DNA of 64,000 nucleotides from Cloacibacterium sp. TD35 (GCF_028864635.1 NZ_CP104850.1:2176001-2240000), one strand, 5' to 3'; shown: positions 17,427 through 26,449, counted from the first letter of the stretch. Numbers and translations are program-made. Notes: generated from the sequence alone by a model not told the origin.

Positions 17427-18269
17427 TTACGAAGTTAAGATTTTTAAACAAATCATCTCCCCAAAAAGATAAACTTTTCTCGCATTAGAAACACTGATTC
17501 TTTTGTGCATCAATATTTCTGGCTTACATTTTTTAATTTTCTTAAATAAATTCGTGTAGTATTTATATGCCATAAACACCGCTAATCTAGAAGACATAGG
17601 CAGCATCTTGATACCAATTAAAGAATGTTCAAAATCTTTAGCAATATCTTTCTCGATTTCTAATTTATCTTGTTGAGAAAAATTTCTGAAGTTCACATTC
17701 GGGAAATAGGTTCTTCCTAAATCTGTATAATCTGCAGAAATATCTCTTAAGAAGTTGATTTTTTGGAACGCCGCACCTAAACTTTGTGCATAAGGTTTCA
17801 GTTTTTGATATTCTTCTTCATTGCCATCTACAAAGACTTTCAAACACATTAAACCTACTACTTCTGCGCTTCCGTAGATGTATTCATTGTATTTTTCGTC
17901 ATTCAAATCCTTGATATCACCCAAATCCATTCTCATAGAGTGCAAAAAAGCATCTACCAAATGCTGAGGAATATTTTTTTCTCTCTGTGTAGTACAAAAA
18001 GAATGAAGAATAGGATTTAGTGAAAAACCATTTTCCAGTGCATCTCTGTAGTTTTTCTCGAACTCATCTAGCAATTTTGCTTTGTCATAATCATGAAAAG
18101 TATCTACAATCTCGTCTGCAAAACGCACGAAACCATAAATATTATAAATATGCTGACGAATTTCTGGCTTAAACAAGGTAGAAGCTCTAGAAAACGAAGT
18201 ACTGTATTTTTCGGTAACCATTTTCGAGGTTAATCCAGAAATGTGATTAAAAATTTGAAAATTATTCAT
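17427..18269 (-). CDS. crtB: Phytoene synthase
   Basis: Condenses two geranylgeranyl diphosphates to phytoene. 280 residues, all-helical trans-prenyltransferase fold with both Asp-rich motifs: DEIVD in FVRFADEIVDTFHD (about residue 50) and DISAD in INFLRDISADYTDLGRTYFP (about residue 180). The N-terminal YSTSFS segment is also typical. The gene lies between crtI and the small exported protein in the leftward operon. The GGPP synthase gene crtE is not in this window. Confidence 0.93.
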   Translation of the reverse strand: MNNFQIFNHISGLTSKMVTEKYSTSFSRASTLFKPEIRQHIYNIYGFVRFADEIVDTFHDYDKAKLLDEFEKNYRDALENGFSLNPILHSFCTTQREKNIPQHLVDAFLHSMRMDLGDIKDLNDEKYNEYIYGSAEVVGLMCLKVFVDGNEEEYQKLKPYAQSLGAAFQKINFLRDISADYTDLGRTYFPNVNFRNFSQQDKLEIEKDIAKDFEHSLIGIKMLPMSSRLAVFMAYKYYTNLFKKIKKCKPEILMHKRISVSNARKVYLFGEMICLKILTS

Positions 18270-18318
18270 TTTTTTTGTGTTTGTGTGGTTTAAAATTGAG
18301 ACTTAAAATTTCAACAGA

Positions 18319-19773
18319 CTAATTGTTCTTTAGAATATAATCTGTAACTACTTTTCCAGAAATCAATGCAGGCGGAACTCCTGGTCCTGGAACTGTTAAT
18401 TGCCCTGTATAAAAGAAATTTTTCAATTTTTTATTCTTAATCGTTGGTCTTAAAACCGATGTTTGCAATAAGGTATTTGCCAAACCGTAAGCATTTCCTC
18501 TACAAGAGTAATAACGCTCTTTGAAATCTTTAACACCGAATGATTTTTTGAAAACTATGGCATCACTTAAATCTTCTCCCGTACATTTTTTAATTCTATC
18601 GAGAATCAACTGGAAATATTTTTCGTGAATTTCTTCGTTGTCTTCTAAATCTACCGCAACTGGAATAAGGAAAAAACCAACTTCCTTGCCTTGTTCGCAA
18701 AGAGAATCATCTGTTTTGCTCGAAAAATTAGCATAAAACAAAGGTTGTTTTGGCAATACTTTGGTATCATAAATTTCTTTTGCATGCTCTTCAAAATCTG
18801 TATCAAAGAACAAATTATGATGCAAAAGATGGTTCACTTTTCTGTTAAAAGCTACATAATATAAGAAAGAACTAGGCGCAAAGGTTTTCTTTTGCCAATA
18901 TTCTTCACTGTAATTTCGGTTTCCGTTGAGCAATTTTTCGGTGTGTGCATAATCTGCTCCAGAAATGAAAATATCTGCCTCATAAACTCCGTTTTGAGTT
19001 CTGATTTTTTTGGCTTGATTATTTTCATAATCTATTCCTATCACTTCTTCATTCACATGAAATTCTACACCTAATTCTTTGGCTAATTTAACCATTCCAA
19101 GTGCAACTGCATTGAAACCACCTTTCGGATACCATGTTCCCAAACCGAAATCTGCATGATTCATAAAATTGTAGAAAGCAGGAGTTTTATTCGGTTTTGC
19201 GCCTAAAAATAATACAGGAAATTCTAAAATACTTCTCAATTTAGGATTTTTGATTTCCTTTCTTACCTGCTCAGAAATATTTTTAACAAATAAATTTAAT
19301 CTTTTAGCACTTTCAACAGAAACCAATTCTAGCAATGACAAACCTGGATTATACACCAAATCCTGCATCGCAACACGATAGTTTCCCTCAGCTTCATCCA
19401 TGAATTTTTTCAGATGTTTTCCGCTGCCTGGTTCTATTCTTTCGAAAGTAGCAATAATTTTTTCTGGAGTATCTTCTACATCGATGTAATCATTTTCACC
19501 AAAGACCACTCTATAAGCAGGCGAAAGTTTTTCTAGCTCATAATAGTCTGAAACTTTTTTACCAAAATCTGCAAAAAATCTCTCAAAAATATCTGGCATC
19601 CAATACCAACTTGGGCCCATATCAAACTTATAGCCATCAATTTCCATCATGGAAGCTCTTCCTCCTAATTGTTCATTTTTTTCTAAAACTGTCACTTTGT
19701 AACCTGCTTTTGCCATATAACAAGCAGAAGCCAGTGAAGAAAATCCGGAACCTATAATTACTGTTGTTTTCAA
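18319..19773 (-). CDS. crtI: Phytoene desaturase CrtI
   Basis: FAD-dependent, membrane-associated enzyme converting phytoene to lycopene. 484 residues. N-terminal dinucleotide-binding motif IGSGFSSLASACYMAKAGY and ELGGRA-type EQLGGRASM, the substrate-domain KYFDMGPSW-like GYKFDMGPSWYWMPD, and the C-terminal signature TGQLTVPGPGVPPALISG shared by bacterial carotenoid desaturases. Second gene of the leftward operon, 13 bp behind the GTP cyclohydrolase gene and 49 bp ahead of crtB. Confidence 0.94.
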   Translation of the reverse strand: MKTTVIIGSGFSSLASACYMAKAGYKVTVLEKNEQLGGRASMMEIDGYKFDMGPSWYWMPDIFERFFADFGKKVSDYYELEKLSPAYRVVFGENDYIDVEDTPEKIIATFERIEPGSGKHLKKFMDEAEGNYRVAMQDLVYNPGLSLLELVSVESAKRLNLFVKNISEQVRKEIKNPKLRSILEFPVLFLGAKPNKTPAFYNFMNHADFGLGTWYPKGGFNAVALGMVKLAKELGVEFHVNEEVIGIDYENNQAKKIRTQNGVYEADIFISGADYAHTEKLLNGNRNYSEEYWQKKTFAPSSFLYYVAFNRKVNHLLHHNLFFDTDFEEHAKEIYDTKVLPKQPLFYANFSSKTDDSLCEQGKEVGFFLIPVAVDLEDNEEIHEKYFQLILDRIKKCTGEDLSDAIVFKKSFGVKDFKERYYSCRGNAYGLANTLLQTSVLRPTIKNKKLKNFFYTGQLTVPGPGVPPALISGKVVTDYILKNN

Positions 19774-19786
19774 GGGTATTCTATTT

Positions 19787-20389
19787 TTAAATTGATGATA
19801 ATGCTTCTTCTAATTGATGTCTAAAATAACTTTTTTTGACCTCTAAATATGATTTATTGATGTGATTAGCCTTAATATTAAGTGGAATTCTCTTTACCAA
19901 TTGAATATTGCTATTTTCTACAAAACTTAATTTCTCGGGATTATTCGTTAAAAGGTTGATTTTTTTAACGCCTAAAATATTTAGAATTTCTATCGCTACA
20001 TTAAAATCTCTATCATCTGCTGGTAAACCCAACTGAAGATTAGCTTCTACCGTATCAAGACCCAATTCTTGCAACTGATAAGCCTTTATTTTATTGATAA
20101 TCCCAATATTTCTACCTTCTTGACGAAGATATAAAATAATTCCACCATTTTCATCTATATATTTCATAGATGCGTCTAATTGTTGACCACACTCGCATTT
20201 TTGAGAATGAAAAATCTCTCCCGTAATACATTCTGAATGAATTCTTACGTTTACCACTCCTTTAAAATCTGTATTCTCAGAGATTAATGCAATATGTGGC
20301 ATCCAATCTTCTTGTGATTCTGAGAATGCTACAATTTTGAACTTTCCAAAATCTGTAGGCAATTTTGATTCTGCTTGTATCTTGATCAT
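19787..20389 (-). CDS. ribA: GTP cyclohydrolase II (stand-alone RibA-type) leading the carotenoid operon
   Basis: Opens GTP as the first step of riboflavin synthesis. 200 residues, only the cyclohydrolase II domain. The zinc site C-x10-C-x-C (SECITGEIFHSQKCECG) is intact, as are RQEGR, KAYQLQELGLDTVEAN and LLTNNPEKL. The usual GRGIG is GRNIG here. As first gene of the crt operon, opposite a photolyase operon, it probably boosts flavin or lumazine supply for FAD enzymes (CrtI, photolyases) rather than serving as the housekeeping copy, which in this group is usually fused to RibB. That role is inferred. Confidence 0.88.
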   Translation of the reverse strand: MIKIQAESKLPTDFGKFKIVAFSESQEDWMPHIALISENTDFKGVVNVRIHSECITGEIFHSQKCECGQQLDASMKYIDENGGIILYLRQEGRNIGIINKIKAYQLQELGLDTVEANLQLGLPADDRDFNVAIEILNILGVKKINLLTNNPEKLSFVENSNIQLVKRIPLNIKANHINKSYLEVKKSYFRHQLEEALSSI

Positions 20390-20420
20390 ATTATCTATTT
20401 TTTAAATCATAATTATTGTA

Positions 20421-20428
20421 CAAATTTA
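20421..20428 (-). promoter_or_regulatory. -7 box of the ribA-crt operon
   Basis: TAAATTTG on the minus strand, 32 nt before the start of ribA. The expected -33 position, 20 bp upstream, falls inside the palindrome at 20446-20463. Confidence 0.55.
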
Positions 20429-20445
20429 TACTTTATTTTATTAAG

Positions 20446-20463
20446 TAGTAAAATATTTTACTA
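20446..20463. promoter_or_regulatory. Perfect 18-bp palindrome, candidate operator of the divergent light-protection locus
   Basis: TAGTAAAATATTTTACTA is a perfect inverted repeat in the middle of the 175-bp intergenic region. It overlaps the -7 box of the rightward promoter by two bases and covers the predicted -33 region of the leftward one, so one bound dimer could control both. Candidate ligands are the TetR-like protein encoded immediately rightwards or the MarR protein at 26455. AT-rich sequence makes short palindromes common, but 9-bp perfect arms at this position are unlikely by chance. Confidence 0.6.
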
Positions 20464-20469
20464 TTTTTG
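20462..20469 (+). promoter_or_regulatory. -7 box of the rightward photorepair operon
   Basis: TATTTTTG, overlapping the end of the palindrome. It predicts a leader of about 90 nt before the ATG at 20565, which is long for this window. Confidence 0.45.
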
Positions 20470-20564
20470 TCATTAATAAATTCTATTGAATTAAATAAAC
20501 CTTTGAAATTAAGTACAAAAGCTTATTAATAAAGGAATACAAAACGATTAAAAAAAATTGAAAT

Positions 20565-21221
20565 ATGAAAAATAAACCAATCAACTCAGAAAAAATTTTA
20601 TCCCATTACGGAAATTATTTACTTACCCACGGAGAGAGACCCAAAAACATCTACGTTTTTGCACAAGAAAACCAATTTGATGAAAAAGAATTTTACCAAT
20701 TCTTTTCAAGTTTCGAACAATTAGAGAAAGAAATTTTAAAGCATTTTTTCCAGAAATCTCTAGAACTTTCTCTAGAAATCGAAGGCTATGAAGACATGAG
20801 TGCTAAAGAAAGATTACTGAATCTTTATTTTATCTTTTTTGAAAACCTTACGATGAACAGATCTTTAGTGCTCATGATTTTAGAAAAGAAAAACCTTTCT
20901 ACGTTGCAAAAACTTCATGAACTAAAATCTGAACATCAAAAATTTATCAAAACTTTAGACTTTAATGATTTAGAAATTATAGAAAAAGCAAAAGACTCTA
21001 TTAAAAACTTCAATGAAAAATCTAGAGAAGAAGCGCTTTGGTTACACTTTTTATCGATCATAGAATTTTGGCAAAAAGATGAATCACCAAGTTTTGAAAA
21101 AACAGATTTATTCATTGAAAAAACCATTGACACAGGTTTTGAATTCTTAAACAATGAACCTCTAAAAAAAATCATTGACCTAGGAAAATTCTTGTGGAAA
21201 GAAAAATTTCAAAAAGCATAA
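20565..21221 (+). CDS. Divergent TetR-like transcriptional regulator
   Basis: 218 residues. The N terminus reads as a worn TetR-type DNA-binding domain: a first helix (EKILSHYGNYLLTHGERP), helix-turn-helix (IYVFAQENQFDEKEFYQFF, matching the usual G-x-fY-x-yF) and SFEQLEKEILKHFF, the position of the sKeeLl stretch. The rest is an all-helical ligand domain. First gene of the rightward operon, 3 bp before the ABC1 kinase, and adjacent to the 18-bp palindrome, so autoregulation and control of crt genes is a natural hypothesis. Ligand unknown. Confidence 0.7.
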   Translation: MKNKPINSEKILSHYGNYLLTHGERPKNIYVFAQENQFDEKEFYQFFSSFEQLEKEILKHFFQKSLELSLEIEGYEDMSAKERLLNLYFIFFENLTMNRSLVLMILEKKNLSTLQKLHELKSEHQKFIKTLDFNDLEIIEKAKDSIKNFNEKSREEALWLHFLSIIEFWQKDESPSFEKTDLFIEKTIDTGFEFLNNEPLKKIIDLGKFLWKEKFQKA

Positions 21222-21224
21222 AAA

Positions 21225-22550
21225 ATGAAAACCCTCAATAAAATTCCCACAGGAAAAATAGAACGCGCCAGTAATTTATTGAAAGCAGGTGCAAAAGTGG
21301 GCGTAAATTATATTAAATATTACGGCAATAAAATCACCAAAGACGAAGAAGAAGCCAAAAAAATTCTAAATGAAGAAAATGCAGCAGATATTTATGACAG
21401 TTTAAAAGAATTGAAAGGTTCTGCTCTGAAAGTGGCGCAAATGCTAAGCATGGAAAAAAACATTATGCCGCAAGCTTATGTAGAAAAATTTTCCCTTTCG
21501 CAGTTTTCGGTTCCGCCGCTTTCTGGAGCTTTGGTTAAAAAAACTTTCAGAAAATATTTTGGCAAAAACCCTGAAGATATTTTTGATGAATTCTCAGCTG
21601 AATCAGTAAATGCAGCAAGCATTGGTCAGGTTCATAAAGCGAAAAAAGACGGTCAAGAATTGGCCGTAAAAATTCAATATCCTGGAGTTCAGGAAAGCAT
21701 TTCCAGCGATTTGAAATTGGTAAAACCTATCGCAATGAAGATGTTCAACATCAGAAAAGAAGGCTCTGAATCTTACTTTAAAGAAGTAGAAGATAAATTA
21801 TATGAAGAAACCAATTATGATTTAGAACTATCTAGAAGTGAGCAAATTGCGCGAGAATGTTCTCACCTGAAAAACATAAAATTCCCGAAATACTATCCAG
21901 AATTTTCGTGTGAAAAAATCATCACAATGGATTGGTTGCACGGAAAACATTTCTCTGAATTTATCAAAACAAAACACCCACAGAAAACACTGAACAAAAT
22001 CGGACAAACGCTTTGGGATTTTTATATGTATCAAATGCACGTTTTAAAGCAAGTTCACGCAGATCCGCATCCAGGAAATTTCTTGATTTCGGAAAAAGGC
22101 GAATTAATGGTAATAGATTTCGGTTGTGTAAAGGAAATTCCGAGTGATTTTTATGAGCCTTATTTTGAATTGGCAAAAGTGGAAAATTTGATGAATCAAG
22201 AGTTTTTTGAACAAAAATTATACGAATTAGAAATTCTTAAACCAGAAGATTCATCTGAAGAGAAAGTGTTTTTCAGCAAACTCTTCCACGAAATGTTGGA
22301 ATTGTTTACCAGACCTTTTAATCAAGAGTATTTTGACTTTTCAGATGAGAGTTTCTTCCAAGAAATTGCAGATTTAGGTCAGCGTTATGCAAAACTTAGC
22401 GATTTAAAAAACATGAATACCAACCGTGGTTCCAGACATTTTATTTATCTGAACCGTACGTTTTTTGGTTTATATAATATGATGCACGATTTAAGAGCTG
22501 AAGGAATAGAAATTAATCATTTTCAAAAATTTATGGTAGAAAATGCCTAA
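21225..22550 (+). CDS. ABC1/AarF/UbiB-family atypical kinase
   Basis: 441 residues. Kinase-like fold of the COQ8/UbiB family, associated with prenyl-quinone lipid handling. Family motifs: the KxGQ-like KVAQMLSM, the Ala-rich loop [10 protein letters not shown] replacing the P-loop, KIQYPGVQ with the VAIK-type Lys, [12 protein letters not shown] and the metal-binding DFG in VIDFGCVKE. It is embedded between a TetR-like gene and DUF2256 in a photorepair operon, suggesting a role in prenyl lipid or carotenoid homeostasis under light stress. The last 8 bp overlap the DUF2256 start. Confidence 0.88.
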   Translation: MKTLNKIPTGKIERASNLLKAGAKVGVNYIKYYGNKITKDEEEAKKILNEENAADIYDSLKELKGSALKVAQMLSMEKNIMPQAYVEKFSLSQFSVPPLSGALVKKTFRKYFGKNPEDIFDEFSAESVNAASIGQVHKAKKDGQELAVKIQYPGVQESISSDLKLVKPIAMKMFNIRKEGSESYFKEVEDKLYEETNYDLELSRSEQIARECSHLKNIKFPKYYPEFSCEKIITMDWLHGKHFSEFIKTKHPQKTLNKIGQTLWDFYMYQMHVLKQVHADPHPGNFLISEKGELMVIDFGCVKEIPSDFYEPYFELAKVENLMNQEFFEQKLYELEILKPEDSSEEKVFFSKLFHEMLELFTRPFNQEYFDFSDESFFQEIADLGQRYAKLSDLKNMNTNRGSRHFIYLNRTFFGLYNMMHDLRAEGIEINHFQKFMVENA

Positions 22551-22698
22551 AAATTTGCCCTCAAAAATCTGTGAAGTTTGCGGTTTACCTTTTAACTGGC
22601 GAAAAAAATGGAAAAAAGACTGGGAAGAAGTGAAATATTGTAGCGAAAAATGCAGGAAAAACAAAAAATCAACATCGTTTGGTTCAAAAATGACTTAA
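22543..22698 (+). CDS. DUF2256 small zinc-ribbon protein
   Basis: 51 residues, too short for most gene finders. [23 protein letters not shown] is the DUF2256 start; Cys at positions 10, 13, 33 and 37 form a C-x2-C...C-x3-C zinc ribbon, with the conserved FNWRKKW and [11 protein letters not shown] stretches. DUF2256 genes are typically found next to photolyase/cryptochrome genes, and its function is unknown. It starts inside the last codons of the ABC1 gene (ATGCCTAA) and its 3-prime 49 bp overlap the start of the cryptochrome gene in another frame, so all three are translationally linked. Confidence 0.88.
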   Translation: MPKNLPSKICEVCGLPFNWRKKWKKDWEEVKYCSEKCRKNKKSTSFGSKMT

Positions 22699-23951
22699 GA
22701 ACCAAAGACCAAATATCTCTATTTAAGGCATCTCAAGAAGATTTGCCTTTTATAGCTTTGTATATTTTCGATGAAGATTTTTATCAAAAAAAACAATTTG
22801 GTTTTAGAAAAATCGGAAAATTTCGTGCAAAATTTCTTTTGGAGAGTATTCAATATTTAAAGCAAAATCTTGCTGAACTCAACATAACTTTTTTGATAAA
22901 GTTTGGAAAAACAAAGAAGGTTTTTGAAAAATTGAATGAACACTACTCTATTCAAAAAATCTTTTGTGAAGAAGAATTTTCCCAAGAAGAAGTGGATTTA
23001 GAAAAAAGTGTTTCTTCTGCTCTATCCAATGTGAAATTTGAAAAATCTTACTCACAATTTTTACTAGATCCTGAATTTGTTTTCGAAAAATTAGAAAAAA
23101 TCCCTGCGCTTTTTACCACCTTCAGAAACAAGGTTGAAAAGAATTTCATCGTAACAAAACCTTTAAAAATAGAAAAAAGAAGAGCGTTTTTTAAGCTAGA
23201 AATTCCATCAGACAAAATTGATTTAGAAAAATTAGGTTTTGAGGATTTCGAAACGCATCCAGACTCAGCATTTCCTTTTTATGGCGGTGAAAACGCAGCT
23301 TGGGAAAGATTGCATTATTATTTTAAGGAAACTCAACTGCTTAAAGATTATAAAAATACCAGAAATGGATTGGTAGGAAATGACTATAGTTCCAAATTTT
23401 CTGCATGGCTTGCAAATGGAAGTATTTCAGCGGTTTCCATTTATGATGAAGTGAAAAAATTTGAACAAAAATTCGGAGCCAATGAATCTACCTATTGGTT
23501 TATTTTCGAATTGCTATGGCGAGATTATTTCAAATTTATTGCGTTGCAACACCGCAATGAAATTTTTTACAAAAACGGACTTCAGCCCCATAAAAATGTA
23601 GAATTTCAAAACAATCCTCAAAAATTAGTACAATGGATTTCTGGAAAAACACATTCAGAATTTGTGAATGCCAACATGATAGAACTCCAAAAAACGGGAT
23701 TCATGAGCAATCGAGGAAGACAAAATGTGGCTTCCTATTTCTGTAAAAATCTAAAACTAGATTGGCGAATTGGCGCAGCCTATTTTGAGGAAATGCTCAT
23801 CGATTATGATGTTCACAGCAATTACGGAAACTGGCTGTATTTGGCTGGAATAGGAAATGATGCACGAGAAAGAAGTTTCAACACAGAAAAACAAGCAGAA
23901 CAATACGATAGCAATAAAAAATTTAGAAATTTATGGCTGAAAAACCACTAA
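22650..23951 (+). CDS. DASH-type cryptochrome/photolyase (CRY-DASH)
   Basis: 433 residues. FAD- and antenna-binding flavoprotein; DASH proteins repair cyclobutane dimers in single-stranded or loop DNA and may act as light sensors. N-terminal antenna domain ([18 protein letters not shown]), C-terminal FAD domain with the DASH signature [14 protein letters not shown] followed by [25 protein letters not shown] and AGIGNDAR. The only ATG that fits the N terminus is at 22650, inside the DUF2256 gene. Its end overlaps the next gene by 19 bp. Confidence 0.9.
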   Translation: MQEKQKINIVWFKNDLRTKDQISLFKASQEDLPFIALYIFDEDFYQKKQFGFRKIGKFRAKFLLESIQYLKQNLAELNITFLIKFGKTKKVFEKLNEHYSIQKIFCEEEFSQEEVDLEKSVSSALSNVKFEKSYSQFLLDPEFVFEKLEKIPALFTTFRNKVEKNFIVTKPLKIEKRRAFFKLEIPSDKIDLEKLGFEDFETHPDSAFPFYGGENAAWERLHYYFKETQLLKDYKNTRNGLVGNDYSSKFSAWLANGSISAVSIYDEVKKFEQKFGANESTYWFIFELLWRDYFKFIALQHRNEIFYKNGLQPHKNVEFQNNPQKLVQWISGKTHSEFVNANMIELQKTGFMSNRGRQNVASYFCKNLKLDWRIGAAYFEEMLIDYDVHSNYGNWLYLAGIGNDARERSFNTEKQAEQYDSNKKFRNLWLKNH

Positions 23952-25414
23952 AAACGGCACAATTGATATTTCCGCATCAGTTGTTTCAAGAGATTTCTTT
24001 TCTTGAAATCAATCAGCCTGTGTTTTTAGTGGAAGAATTTTTGTTTTTCAAACAGTATAAATTTATCCAACAGAAATTAGCTTTTCATAGAGCCACGATG
24101 AAATTTTATGAAAATTTTCTAATTGAAAAAGGATTCAAAGTTCATTATATAGAAAGCATTTCGGAGCTTTCAGATATTCGAAATTTAATACAATTTTTAG
24201 AAAATGAAGGTTTTGAAAAAATCAGAACGATAGACGTTTGTGACGATTGGTTGGAGAAAAGGATTTTAAAGACAAAACTAGAAGTTGAGATTATCGAAAA
24301 CCCAAGTTTTGTCAATTCAAAAGAAGATTTAAAGGTTTATTTTGAAGGCAAAAAGCATTATCATCAAACCGATTTTTATAAGCAACAGCGCCTTTCTAGA
24401 AATATCCTTTTAGAAAATGGAAAACCAATAGGTGGAAAATGGACTTTCGATACAGAAAATCGAAAAAAATATCCAAAAAATAAAAAATCGCCTTCTATTT
24501 CATTTCCTCAGAATAATCGTTTTTACGAAGAAGCGAAAATTTATGTTTCTGAAAATTTTGGAAATCATTACGGGGAATTAACAGACTATCAAATCTATCC
24601 AACTACAATTTCAGAAACTGAAATTTGGCTCGAAAATTTCTTAGAAAACAGATTTTTAGAATTTGGAATTTATGAAGACAGCATTGTAGAACAAGAGCAT
24701 TTTTTGCATCACAGTGTATTGTCTCCATTGATGAACATTGGCTTTTTAACTCCAAATTATATCATCGAAAAATCCATCGAATTTGCTCAAAAAAATGAGA
24801 TTCCGCTCAATTCATTAGAAGGATTTATTCGTCAAATTTTAGGTTGGCGAGAATTTATTCGAGGAATTTATTTGTATCAAGGAAGCTTCGAAAGAACCCG
24901 AAATTTTTGGAATCATCAACGAAAAATTCCTCAATCTTTTTATGATGGAACTACGGGAATTGCTCCGATTGACAAAACCATAAAAAAAATATTGAAAACG
25001 GGTTACGCTCATCACATTGAACGATTAATGATTCTCGCCAGTTTTATGAATTTGTGTGAATTTCATCCAGATGATGTCTATCAATGGTTTATGGAAATGT
25101 TTATCGATGCGTATGATTGGGTGATGGTGCCTAATGTTTACGGTATGAGTTTGTTTGCAGATGGCGGATTGATGAGCACAAAACCGTATATCAGCGGAAG
25201 CAATTATCTCAAAAAAATGAGTGATTATGCCACCGAAAATTGGGGAGAAATTTGGGATTCCCTTTTTTGGAATTTCATTGCTAAAAATCAGGAATTTTTT
25301 AGAAAAAATCCAAGATTGAGCATGATGCTCATCACTTGGAATAAAATGACGGAACAGCAAAAAGAATTACATCTCGTGAGAGCTCAAAACTTTTTAGAAA
25401 AATTACACCAATGA
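23933..25414 (+). CDS. FeS-BCP/CryB-type (DPRP) photolyase homologue lacking the FeS cysteines
   Basis: 493 residues. Homologue of deoxyribodipyrimidine photolyase-related proteins (bacterial (6-4) photolyase/cryptochrome B group): N-terminal LIFPHQLFQEI, then ILGWREFIRGIY, GYAHHIERLMILASFMNL, MFIDAYDWVMVPNVYGMSLFADGGLMSTKPYISGSNY. In Agrobacterium PhrB four Cys hold a 4Fe-4S cluster; the corresponding stretches here (TGIAPIDKTI and SDYATENWGEIWDSLFWNF) contain none. Only one Cys (MNLCEFHP) is near. So either the cluster is absent or the group is distinct. Start overlaps the cryptochrome gene; stop overlaps the next start (ATGATG). Confidence 0.85.
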   Translation: MAEKPLKTAQLIFPHQLFQEISFLEINQPVFLVEEFLFFKQYKFIQQKLAFHRATMKFYENFLIEKGFKVHYIESISELSDIRNLIQFLENEGFEKIRTIDVCDDWLEKRILKTKLEVEIIENPSFVNSKEDLKVYFEGKKHYHQTDFYKQQRLSRNILLENGKPIGGKWTFDTENRKKYPKNKKSPSISFPQNNRFYEEAKIYVSENFGNHYGELTDYQIYPTTISETEIWLENFLENRFLEFGIYEDSIVEQEHFLHHSVLSPLMNIGFLTPNYIIEKSIEFAQKNEIPLNSLEGFIRQILGWREFIRGIYLYQGSFERTRNFWNHQRKIPQSFYDGTTGIAPIDKTIKKILKTGYAHHIERLMILASFMNLCEFHPDDVYQWFMEMFIDAYDWVMVPNVYGMSLFADGGLMSTKPYISGSNYLKKMSDYATENWGEIWDSLFWNFIAKNQEFFRKNPRLSMMLITWNKMTEQQKELHLVRAQNFLEKLHQ

Positions 25415-25695
25415 TGAAAAAAAATTTTAATGTAGAACAAATCGACAGAATTATAGAAATGGCGTGGGAAGACAGAACGCCATTTGAAGCTATCACTTTT
25501 CAGTTTGGAATTTCTGAAGCTGAAACCATCTCTATTATGAGAACTGAACTGAAAAGAAGTTCTTTCAATCTTTGGAGAAAAAGAGTGAATTCTGGCATTA
25601 GTCAAAAACATCTCAAAAAAAGAAATCCAGAAATTGAAAGATTTAAATGTACCAGACAGAGAACCATAAGTTTAAATAAAATATCAAAGAGATAA
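25411..25695 (+). CDS. TIGR03643-family small protein
   Basis: 94 residues. The N-terminal two thirds matches the TIGR03643 pattern as I know it: IDRIIEMAWEDRTPFEAI, FGISEAETISIMR, and SSFNLWRKRV, a short all-helical domain resembling a helix-turn-helix. The C terminus is basic. Genes of this family accompany the FeS-BCP-type photolyase. The function is unknown; DNA binding or photolyase assistance is a guess. Two in-frame ATGs (25411, 25414) are available; the first overlaps the photolyase stop by 4 bp. Confidence 0.85.
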   Translation: MMKKNFNVEQIDRIIEMAWEDRTPFEAITFQFGISEAETISIMRTELKRSSFNLWRKRVNSGISQKHLKKRNPEIERFKCTRQRTISLNKISKR

Positions 25696-25750
25696 TAGAT
25701 TCGAGAACCAAGAACCAAGATATTAGATTAAAAAATAAATAAAAATAGAT
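25696..25750 (+). repeat. Short degenerate repeat between the TIGR03643 and SDR genes
   Basis: The 55-bp gap is built of AGAACCAAGA-like units. Twenty-three bases at 25705-25727 match 58805-58827 (inside the alpha-2-macroglobulin gene) at 21 of 23 positions. No hairpin or -7 box is visible, so the operon may continue through it. Confidence 0.4.
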
Positions 25751-26449
25751 ATGAAAAATATAGTTATTATAGGTTGTGGAAGCGGAATAGGTTTAGCCAC
25801 CGCAAAACAATTACAAAACGAAGCTCAAATCATCGGAATTTCTAGAACAGAAAATCCAGAAATGAAAAATGTAAAACTTCATTTTTATCAAAAAGACATT
25901 CTAACGGACAGTTTAGATGATGTTTCTTTTCCTGAAAAAATTGATGGGTTGGTCTATGCACCAGGAAGCATTAATTTGAAACCTTTCGGAAGATTATCTG
26001 AAGAAGATTTTAAAAAAGATTTCGAAATTAATGTTTTGGGTGCTATTAAAATCATTCAGAAATTATTGCCTAATCTTAAAAAATCTGAAAGTGCAAGTGT
26101 AGTTTTATTCAGCACCGTTGCAGCAAAATTAGGAATGCCTTTTCATTCTTCTATCGCTGCTAGTAAAAGCGCTGTAGAAGGTTTGGTAAAAAGTTTAGCC
26201 GCTGAATTTTCCCTACAAAAAATAAGATTTAACGCCATTGCACCATCACTTTCAGACACCAATTTAGCCACAGCTTTATTGGCATCACCTGAGAAAAGAG
26301 AAGCAGCTGCAAAAAGACATCCGATACAGAAAATAGGAAATCCTGAAGAAATTGCAAAAATGGTTGTATTTTTACTTTCTGATTCTTCTTCTTGGATTAC
26401 CGGACAGATTTTTGGCATTGACGGAGGAATGAGCACTATTAAATTATAA
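25751..26449 (+). CDS. SDR-family protein without the catalytic Tyr
   Basis: 232 residues, classical short-chain dehydrogenase fold. Cofactor loop GCGSGIGLATA, YAPGS in place of NNAG, FEINVLGAI with the structural Asn, the Ser in VVLFSTVAAK, and C-terminal ITGQIFGIDGGMS. The normal YxxxK catalytic motif reads IAASK, so the proton-donating Tyr is Ile while the Lys is kept. It may be a redox-inactive binding protein or use a different mechanism. It lies in the photorepair operon, 5 bp ahead of the MarR gene. Confidence 0.82.
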   Translation: MKNIVIIGCGSGIGLATAKQLQNEAQIIGISRTENPEMKNVKLHFYQKDILTDSLDDVSFPEKIDGLVYAPGSINLKPFGRLSEEDFKKDFEINVLGAIKIIQKLLPNLKKSESASVVLFSTVAAKLGMPFHSSIAASKSAVEGLVKSLAAEFSLQKIRFNAIAPSLSDTNLATALLASPEKREAAAKRHPIQKIGNPEEIAKMVVFLLSDSSSWITGQIFGIDGGMSTIKL

